From Mediterraneibacter glycyrrhizinilyticus (GTDB taxonomy: Bacteria > Bacillota > Clostridia > Lachnospirales > Lachnospiraceae): 64,000 bases of DNA. Below, piece after piece: positions 28,000 through 34,277 of this stretch (the stretch's first letter is position 1; each line of letters begins with the position of its first letter). The notes under the pieces are model-generated. The model was not told the DNA's origin. It made no database searches and saw only the letters and a list, made by a program, of their open reading frames with translations. The DNA lies in assembly GCF_016902345.1 (NCBI RefSeq), contig NZ_JACJLR010000002.1, positions 1 to 64,000 on the forward strand, in the 5' to 3' direction. The position numbers were made by a program, and so were the translations under genes.

Positions 28000-28431
28000 A
28001 TGTTAGAATCAGAGGTAATTCAGTACAGAGGGTTTCACAATATTGTTGAAGATGGAAAAGTGACAGGGTTTCAGGTCTGCGTCAGATCCGATTATTACCG
28101 CGGGGTATGGCTTAGCCAGCTTCGCCCCGGAAAAGTGGTGGTTGACGGAGTGACTTATCCGAAGGAGAGCGTGATCTGGGAGATCAACGGGAAAGATTAT
28201 ACGGTAGAGGAACTTGCGCAGGCGGGCAGTGACTTCTGGAGGATCACCGATGTGGCGACACTGAAGATCCCGAAAGAGGGAGGCCTGGAACAGGGGGCGC
28301 ACACGGTGTCCGTGAGATTCGCCGCAAGCTGTTCCTATATGCCGCCTTTCATGGATATCTTTGACGAGGACGGGGATGACCGTTCCTTTAACGGAGGAAC
28401 TTATACCAGAGAAAACATGATCATCGTATAA
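28000..28431 (+). CDS. C-glycoside deglycosidase beta subunit (DUF6379 type), copy 2
   Basis: 143-residue beta-rich protein, paralogue of the 19811 product: shared EDGKVxGFxxxxxxxYYRGxxxS core and the closing FAASCSYMP segment. It starts 13 bases after the alpha subunit stop, behind AGGAGG, and is the last intact gene of this strand's run. Immediately after its TAA, in the same frame, lies a 64-codon relic of a GH39-type protein (28432-28626). Confidence 0.8.
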   Translation: MLESEVIQYRGFHNIVEDGKVTGFQVCVRSDYYRGVWLSQLRPGKVVVDGVTYPKESVIWEINGKDYTVEELAQAGSDFWRITDVATLKIPKEGGLEQGAHTVSVRFAASCSYMPPFMDIFDEDGDDRSFNGGTYTRENMIIV

Positions 28432-28626
28432 AGTGGCATCCTGGACGAATGGAAGAGGCTGGGATATAAGAAAAATCCGGACAGGGAAGAGATCCGGTAT
28501 CTCACATCGATCTGTATTCCCCGTCTGGAATACAGGGAGTGCAGCGCCCGGAAGGGCTCCCTGACCATCGACGCGCTCCTTGATACCAACGAGATCCGTC
28601 TGTACCGGATCCGCCCGGCGGAATAA
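28432..28626 (+). pseudogene. C-terminal relic of a GH39-like protein
   Basis: 64 codons open in the frame of the preceding gene, with no start codon of their own and a TAA at 28624-28626. The peptide aligns well with the C-terminal tail of the AraC-GH39 protein at 5871: spaced EW...GY, EE..YL.S, P, G.L.I and EI positions recur in order. The rest of that gene is absent, so this is a leftover of a GH39-family gene (or of an AraC-GH39 fusion) lost by deletion, now joined to the DUF6379 gene end. Confidence 0.65.
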
Positions 28627-28632
28627 GGAAAT

Positions 28633-29442
28633 TCAGATTGTCTTGCGGTACTGCTCCGGCGTCATTCCCGTCTCTTTCCGGAAGATCTTCCCGAAATAGC
28701 TGGGACTTTCAAAGCCGCACATCCGGGAAATATCCGCGATCCTCTTGTCGGGATACTGGATCAGGTAAATCCGTGCATGGCTGATCCGGAGTTTGAGGAG
28801 ATAATGCATGATCGTCTGCCCCATCTCTTTTTTAAAGACGGAGCAGAGATATTCCTTCGACAGCCCGGTCACAGGAGAAAGATCGGACAGTGAGACCGGG
28901 CGGGAAAAATTCTGTTCCAGGTAGGAAAGGGTCCGGCGCAGGACCTGATTCTCGGGTACAAGCTCCGACGGACTCAGATAGGAGATCTCCCGGGAAAGCT
29001 CCAGGAGAAAGCGGTAGCACCGTGCAGAGAGTTCCAGGGAGCGGTCTGCGCCCCCTCCTGTCCAGAGGTCATGAAGATCCCGGATGGCATCCCGGAAGAC
29101 GCGGGGCCGCGCAAGGTGAAAGACGCCGGAACTCGGCATGGAGAGGGCGTGCAGGAGGTCAGCGCAGATCGAACCGTCGAATCCGATAAAGTGGACGGTC
29201 CAGTCCTTTGACAGACTGCGGTAAATATGGGGAATATCCGGGTAGATCAGCAGTCCCTGGCCCTCTGAGACAATGGAACGCTGATGATCGGAAATAAATT
29301 CACCGGTCCCCTTTACACAGAAAAACCACTGGTAGAGAGAAAGACCGGCGGGCCGGTTGATCGTCTCCTGCCGGTGGTCCATGCCGAGCAGGCGCAGGTT
29401 CAGAGGCAGGGGAGAGGCCGGGGAGGACTGAGACAGGATCAT
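28633..29442 (-). CDS. AraC family transcriptional regulator
   Basis: 269 residues: cupin-like ligand domain (about 20-140) and a C-terminal AraC HTH pair (about 165-266; PVSLSDLSPVTGLSKEYLCSVFKKEMG, then RIADISRMCGFESPSYFGKIFRKETG split over the second helix-turn-helix). It diverges from the GH35-like gene at 29580, with a shared 137-base intergenic region, and ends 6 bases past the GH39 relic. It is a likely activator of the neighbouring glycosidase or deglycosidase genes in response to a sugar. Confidence 0.9.
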   Translation of the reverse strand: MILSQSSPASPLPLNLRLLGMDHRQETINRPAGLSLYQWFFCVKGTGEFISDHQRSIVSEGQGLLIYPDIPHIYRSLSKDWTVHFIGFDGSICADLLHALSMPSSGVFHLARPRVFRDAIRDLHDLWTGGGADRSLELSARCYRFLLELSREISYLSPSELVPENQVLRRTLSYLEQNFSRPVSLSDLSPVTGLSKEYLCSVFKKEMGQTIMHYLLKLRISHARIYLIQYPDKRIADISRMCGFESPSYFGKIFRKETGMTPEQYRKTI

Positions 29443-29501
29443 GATCTTTCCTTCCTTTCCGGTGAGATTAATATTATTATATATTTATTATGATATTAAG
29501 A

Positions 29502-29531
29502 TTGTAGAGAAAGGTCAAGAAGATTTATAAT
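29502..29531 (+). promoter_or_regulatory. Candidate promoter of the GH35-like gene
   Basis: TTGTAG (29502-29507) and a perfect TATAAT (29526-29531) are 18 bases apart in the divergent region with the AraC gene. Confidence 0.5.
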
Positions 29532-29579
29532 AATTACAAGATAAGTCCGGACTTAAAAATAAAAAAGGAGAAAATGATT

Positions 29580-31121
29580 ATGAAGCAGATACCACAGATC
29601 AAAGAAGTAAACGGGATCCAGACATTGTTTGTAAACGACGAGCCTTTTTTCATCCTTGGGGGTGAGCTCCACAACTCCGCTTCCAGCAGCCTTGACTATA
29701 TGGAGAAAGAAGTGTGGCCGAATCTGAAAGACCTGAACATGAACACGGTTGTAGCGCCTCTTTACTGGGAGCAGATCGAAGCGGAGGAAGGAAGATATGA
29801 TTTTTCCATGCTTGACGGACTGATCGGCCAGGCGCGGGAGAACGGGATGCATCTTGTATTCCTGTGGTTCGGTCTCTGGAAGAATGCGGAGTCCATGTAT
29901 GTCCCGGGCTGGATGAAACAGAATACGGAAACTTATTTCCGCGCGGAAAAGCCGGACGGAGAGAAGATCAACACGATCTCGCCGATCTGTGAAGCGGCAG
30001 TGGAAAAAGACGCGGCGGCATTTACGGCTGTGATGAAACATATCCGTGAGACGGACGAAGAAGAGTCCACCGTGATCATGATGCAGGTGGAGAATGAGAT
30101 CGGACTGATGGGGACAGACCGTGATTACAGCCCGGCCGGAAAGAAAGCCTTCGGGGAACAGATCCCGGCAGAACTGTCAGAGTCCTTCGGGAAACAGGGA
30201 ACCTGGGCGGAAGTGTTCGGCGAGGATGCCGGAGAAGCGTTTATGGCATATTATTTTGCCTCCGCCGTGGAAAAGATCGCGTCAGCAGGAAGGAAAGAGT
30301 ATCCGCTTCCCTGCTATGCCAATGCGTGGCTGAAACAGTATCCCTGGTATCCGGGTTCTTATCCGTCAGGCGGACCGGTTCGGGAGATGCACCAGATCTG
30401 GAAAAAGACGGCGCCGTCTCTGTTTACCCTGGCCCCGGATATCTATGTTCCCTATGTGGCGCAGATCCTGGATCAGTACGGCTATGAAGGAAACCCGCTG
30501 TTTGTACCGGAAGTGAGGAAGGACGCCATGACCTCCTCCTACTGCCTGTATGCGTTCACGGCGAAGAACGCCATCGGATATTCACCTTTCGGCATCGAGG
30601 AAGTTGCCCTTCCGCCGGAGGCTGTGGACAAGCCGCCGATGGAGGTAATGATCGCTCTGAACATCGATCCCTCCGCGTTCGACACCACAGGGAGCAAGGA
30701 TTACCTGAAGCGCACCTACGGACTGGTGGAGCAGATGAAACCCCTTCTTCTGAAATACAGAGGGACAGAGCAGATGAAATCCTATGTGAAGAAATCCGAG
30801 ACAGATTTCGGAACGTTCCTGCAGTTCTCCGATTATGATATCCTGGTGGCTTACGCGCCGAAGCAGAGCGGGAGAACGCTGTCAGCCGGCACAGTGATCG
30901 AGCTGGATAAGAACAGGTTCCTTCTTGTGGGTACGAATTCTTCGTTTACCTTTATGCCGAAGACCGGCGAGCCGGTGAAGGTGGATTATCTGAAGATCCA
31001 GGAAGGCGACATCGAGAACGGAGAGTGGAAACCGGGAAGAGTGATGAACGGGGATGAGAGAATGGCCCTCAGATCCGGAGATATGCCCTCCTGCATGATG
31101 GTGGAGTTATATAAATATTGA
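29580..31121 (+). CDS. GH35-like beta-galactosidase family protein with DUF5597-type C-terminus
   Basis: 513 residues, cytosolic. The TIM barrel begins FFILGGELHNSA, and the clan-A acid/base is E173 in QVENEIG, with a nucleophile candidate at E311 (FVPEVRKD). The C-terminal ~170 residues form the beta domain typical of DUF5597-bearing GH35 relatives. Such enzymes cut beta-galactosides or related linkages; the true substrate is not clear. The ATG at 29580 has AAGGAG at 9 bases, preferred over 29574 which is only 3 bases away. A 10-base perfect hairpin follows the gene. Confidence 0.8.
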   Translation: MKQIPQIKEVNGIQTLFVNDEPFFILGGELHNSASSSLDYMEKEVWPNLKDLNMNTVVAPLYWEQIEAEEGRYDFSMLDGLIGQARENGMHLVFLWFGLWKNAESMYVPGWMKQNTETYFRAEKPDGEKINTISPICEAAVEKDAAAFTAVMKHIRETDEEESTVIMMQVENEIGLMGTDRDYSPAGKKAFGEQIPAELSESFGKQGTWAEVFGEDAGEAFMAYYFASAVEKIASAGRKEYPLPCYANAWLKQYPWYPGSYPSGGPVREMHQIWKKTAPSLFTLAPDIYVPYVAQILDQYGYEGNPLFVPEVRKDAMTSSYCLYAFTAKNAIGYSPFGIEEVALPPEAVDKPPMEVMIALNIDPSAFDTTGSKDYLKRTYGLVEQMKPLLLKYRGTEQMKSYVKKSETDFGTFLQFSDYDILVAYAPKQSGRTLSAGTVIELDKNRFLLVGTNSSFTFMPKTGEPVKVDYLKIQEGDIENGEWKPGRVMNGDERMALRSGDMPSCMMVELYKY

Positions 31122-31148
31122 TGTGAAAGAATGAAAGCGGCCCGAAAA

Positions 31149-31176
31149 CGCCGCGGCAGTCTTGCATGCCGCGGCG
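31149..31176 (+). terminator. G/C-rich hairpin after the GH35-like gene
   Basis: CGCCGCGGCA and TGCCGCGGCG form a perfect 10-base stem with an 8-base loop. The T tract is weak (CTCTTTT about 15 bases later), so it could act for either strand, since the TetR gene converges here. Confidence 0.5.
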
Positions 31177-31226
31177 GACAGGACCGCTCTTTTCGTGGGA
31201 GAAGCGCTGCGGATGCCGGTCCGCTG

Positions 31227-31865
31227 TCAAGACCGGGATGTGCCTTTCTGCGCTTCCGCTGCTCTCATTCGGATCTTGAAGGTCTTGAACAGCCCGAGAT
31301 GCATGTTGTCGGTCATGATCTCCTCCACGTCTTTCATGCTCACAGAATCATAGTATTTGAACCACCACAGGACCAGGGACATCATATTTGACGCAAAGAG
31401 ATGGGCGTAGAGATCCGCGTATTTTTCCTGCTGAGGAGACCGGTCGGAAACCGGCTTCATTGCCGCAAGGATGTTGTCGTGGACGATCCGGGTCATCTCA
31501 TTGAATACAGGCTGGTCCAGAGAGGTGCTCCAGAGGATCTGGTAGACTTCTTTTTTCCCGGAGATAAAGGTCAGCGCGGACTCATAGTTTTTGATGTAGA
31601 TCCCGTCATGGATGTCCGACGGATCCGCGTTGATGAATTCGACGTTGATATTTTCCCGGAATTCATCCAGGGTCTTTTTCAGGAATTTATCCAGAAGATC
31701 ATATTTGTCCAGGTAGTATTTATAGAACGTGGAGCGGTTGATGAGAGCGCTCTTGCAGAGCATATCCACAGTGATCTTATGGAACGGACAGACCTTCAGG
31801 CTGCTCAGGAGAGCCAGGTCGATCTGCTTCAGTGTTTTTATGATCCTTAAATCTGTTTTTGCCAT
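31227..31865 (-). CDS. TetR/AcrR family transcriptional regulator
   Basis: 212 residues with an N-terminal TetR HTH (about 10-55; ITVDMLCKSALINRSTFYKYYLDKYDLL split as helix-turn-helix and the typical FYxYFxxK-like YKYYLDK). The C-terminal ligand domain resembles the TetR_C_7-type found in Firmicutes. It diverges from the reductase/hydrolase operon at 32163 and so is its probable repressor, with an aromatic aglycone or product as a possible ligand. Candidate operators are in the 297-base gap. Confidence 0.9.
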   Translation of the reverse strand: MAKTDLRIIKTLKQIDLALLSSLKVCPFHKITVDMLCKSALINRSTFYKYYLDKYDLLDKFLKKTLDEFRENINVEFINADPSDIHDGIYIKNYESALTFISGKKEVYQILWSTSLDQPVFNEMTRIVHDNILAAMKPVSDRSPQQEKYADLYAHLFASNMMSLVLWWFKYYDSVSMKDVEEIMTDNMHLGLFKTFKIRMRAAEAQKGTSRS

Positions 31866-31953
31866 AGTGCGATCCCCCCTCTGTCACAATGTTTCCGCAT
31901 GGATCTGACGGACTCTGCGGACATTCACCCGGGGACGGATCTGAAAAAGAGAT

Positions 31954-31992
31954 AACCGACAAAGAAAGGGCAAATGTTGCTTAACCGACAAA
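31954..31992. promoter_or_regulatory. Direct repeats TAACCGACAAA upstream of the reductase operon
   Basis: Two copies of a TAACCGACAAA box, both followed by an A-rich tract, lie 29 bases apart in the TetR/reductase intergenic region (31866-32162). The rest of that gap holds one further inverted repeat at 32086. The spacing of about three helical turns suits two regulator molecules on one face of the DNA. Confidence 0.35.
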
Positions 31993-32085
31993 AAAATTCA
32001 TCTTAATGATATGCAGGGAAACGCCTGTTTGTTAAAATTGTATCAAAGGGGATTTCCCAGGATCCGTGCGGATATAACAGGATGA

Positions 32086-32107
32086 TTTTGGGCTCAAAAA
32101 CCCAAAA
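32086..32107. promoter_or_regulatory. Inverted repeat upstream of the reductase operon
   Basis: TTTTGGG, eight bases, CCCAAAA, located 56 bases before the start codon. It may be an operator or a weak attenuator hairpin. Confidence 0.35.
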
Positions 32108-32162
32108 CTATTTTAGCATATTCCGGGGGGATCAGTAAACAAAAAGGAAAGGAAGAGGTGTT

Positions 32163-34277
32163 ATGGAAGTTACGATTCAGATCGACGGGAAAGAGATCCG
32201 GACAGAGCAGGGTTCCAATGTCCTGGAAGCAGCTCTGACAAACGGCATCTATATCCCACATTTGTGTCATCATCCGGACCTGCCGGATATCGGCTCCTGC
32301 CGTCTGTGTATTGTGGAAGTGGAGGGCAGGGAGGGAGTCTGTCCCTCCTGTAAACTGGAAGCAGAGGACGGGATGAAGATCCGCACGGACAGCGAGCAGA
32401 TCAGCCATTTGAGGAAGCTGTCCATGGAACTGATCCTGGCGGCGCATCCGGAGGACTGCTCCATCTGCCCGAAGTACGGACAGTGCGAGATGCAGACTCT
32501 GATCCAGTATATGGGCGTGTCCGCCACCAGGATGAACACCAGGGTAAAGGGACTCAAGATGGATGACAGAAACCCGCTGATCATCCACGACATGAACCGC
32601 TGCGTTCTCTGCGGACGCTGCGTTCGCGCATGCAATGATCTGAGAGGCGTGGGCGTTCTGCGCTACAATAAAAAGGAGATGGAGACCTATGTGGGAACTC
32701 TTCACGACAGGCTCCTGAAAGACTCCGACTGCCGGTTCTGCGGCGCCTGCGCCGAGGTATGCCCGACCGGGACGATCCGCGATATGATGAACTATACGGC
32801 GGTGGAGAAACGGGATACGCTGATCCCCTGCCAGGCTGCCTGCCCGGCTCATGCGGATGTTCCGAGATATGTCCGTTTTGTTAAGGAAGGAAAGATGGAA
32901 GAGGCTACCGCAGTGGTCCATGAAAAGATCCCCTTCCCGGAATGTCTGGGACATATCTGCGCCCATGCCTGCGAAGGAAAGTGCAGGAGAGGAGATGTAA
33001 ACGAGGCGATCTCCATCCGAAACATCAAGAGGTATGCGGCGGAGCACTCCAACAACGAGATGTGGAGAAAGAACAGCAAGCATCTCCCCGCTACAGGAAA
33101 GAAGGTCTGTGTTGTGGGCGGAGGCCCTGCCGGAATGACCGCGGCCTATTATCTGGCGAAGCAGGGACACGAGACCGTCCTGAAAGAAGCGCTTCCCAAA
33201 CTGGGCGGCCAGATGCAGTACGGGATCCCCTCCTACCGTCTGCCCCGGGAGGTTGTGGACAGAGAGGCCGGATACCTTCAGGACGTCGGCGTGAAGGTGG
33301 AGACCGACTGCCGGGTGGAGGATCCGAAGGCGCTGCTGGAAGAGTACGACGCGGTGCTGATGGCCATCGGAACCCATATGGGAGTCCGGCTGCCGATGGA
33401 AGGAAACGATCTTCCGGGCGTCCTGCTGAACGCGGATTTCCTGCAGAACGCGGCGATGGGAAAAGAGACCGGCATGGGGAAACGTGTGATCGTGCTTGGA
33501 GGAGGAAACGTTGCCTTTGACTGTGCGCGGTCAGCGGTCCGTCTGGGCGCGGAAGAGATCCATCTTGCCTGCCTTGAGGCGAGAGAGAACATGCTGGCGG
33601 ACGATGAGGAGATCGAGCAGGCTCAGGAAGAAGGGATCCATGTCCATCCGGCGCACACGTTTGAGCGCATCTGTGGAACGGACCATGTCACGGGAGTGGA
33701 GTTCTGCAATGTGAAGAGCTTTACCTTCGATGAGAACAGGAGAGCCATCATCGAGAAGGAAGAGGGATCCAACCATGTGATCGAGGCGGACACCGTGATC
33801 TTCGCGGTAGGTCAGAGAGCCCAGATCACAGCGGATGCAGGTCTGGAGCTGGGAAGAGCCAACTCCATCGCGGTAAAGGAAGGAAGCCTTGCCACCAGTG
33901 CGGAAGGAATCTTTGCGTGCGGCGACGCCGTGTACGGGACAAAGACTGTGATCCAGGGCGTTGCGTCCGGAAGAGACGCGGCTTCCGAGATCGACCGGTA
34001 CCTGGGCGGCGACGGAGATATCTCCGAGGTCCTTGCTCCGGTACAGGAGAAGGATCCGTGGATCGGAAGGATCGAAGGATTCGGTTATCTTGAGAGGGCG
34101 AAGGAACAGTTCCTTCCTGTGGAAGAGCGAAAGGACAGCTTTACTCCGATCAGCAGCGGGATCTGTGACGCGGAGATCTGCGGAGAAGCCGGAAGATGTC
34201 TGCAGTGTGACCTGCGGTTCAATATCACGGGACACAGACTGTGGAGCGATTATTCAGATCAGGAGGTGGCAGAATGA
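32163..34277 (+). CDS. NuoG-like FeS domain fused to GltD-like NAD(P)H:FAD oxidoreductase
   Basis: 704 residues. In order: a [2Fe-2S] ferredoxin domain (C35, C46, C49, C60/63), the NuoG-type His-Cys [4Fe-4S] site (H95, C99, C102, C108), and a two-cluster ferredoxin (CVLCGRC... and CRFCGAC..., about 135-195). A GltD/NfnB-like unit follows, with FAD loop VVGGGPAGMTAAYY near 314, NAD(P) loop VLGGGNVAFD near 443 and FACGDAV near 583. This is an electron-input module taking NAD(P)H electrons to FeS clusters. It overlaps the next gene by four bases (ATGA), so the two products very likely form one complex. Confidence 0.88.
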   Translation: MEVTIQIDGKEIRTEQGSNVLEAALTNGIYIPHLCHHPDLPDIGSCRLCIVEVEGREGVCPSCKLEAEDGMKIRTDSEQISHLRKLSMELILAAHPEDCSICPKYGQCEMQTLIQYMGVSATRMNTRVKGLKMDDRNPLIIHDMNRCVLCGRCVRACNDLRGVGVLRYNKKEMETYVGTLHDRLLKDSDCRFCGACAEVCPTGTIRDMMNYTAVEKRDTLIPCQAACPAHADVPRYVRFVKEGKMEEATAVVHEKIPFPECLGHICAHACEGKCRRGDVNEAISIRNIKRYAAEHSNNEMWRKNSKHLPATGKKVCVVGGGPAGMTAAYYLAKQGHETVLKEALPKLGGQMQYGIPSYRLPREVVDREAGYLQDVGVKVETDCRVEDPKALLEEYDAVLMAIGTHMGVRLPMEGNDLPGVLLNADFLQNAAMGKETGMGKRVIVLGGGNVAFDCARSAVRLGAEEIHLACLEARENMLADDEEIEQAQEEGIHVHPAHTFERICGTDHVTGVEFCNVKSFTFDENRRAIIEKEEGSNHVIEADTVIFAVGQRAQITADAGLELGRANSIAVKEGSLATSAEGIFACGDAVYGTKTVIQGVASGRDAASEIDRYLGGDGDISEVLAPVQEKDPWIGRIEGFGYLERAKEQFLPVEERKDSFTPISSGICDAEICGEAGRCLQCDLRFNITGHRLWSDYSDQEVAE

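Noticed and set aside
31131-31391. Plus-strand frames over the TetR gene end
   Set aside because: They lie opposite a clear TetR gene and include the hairpin at 31149; no coding evidence.
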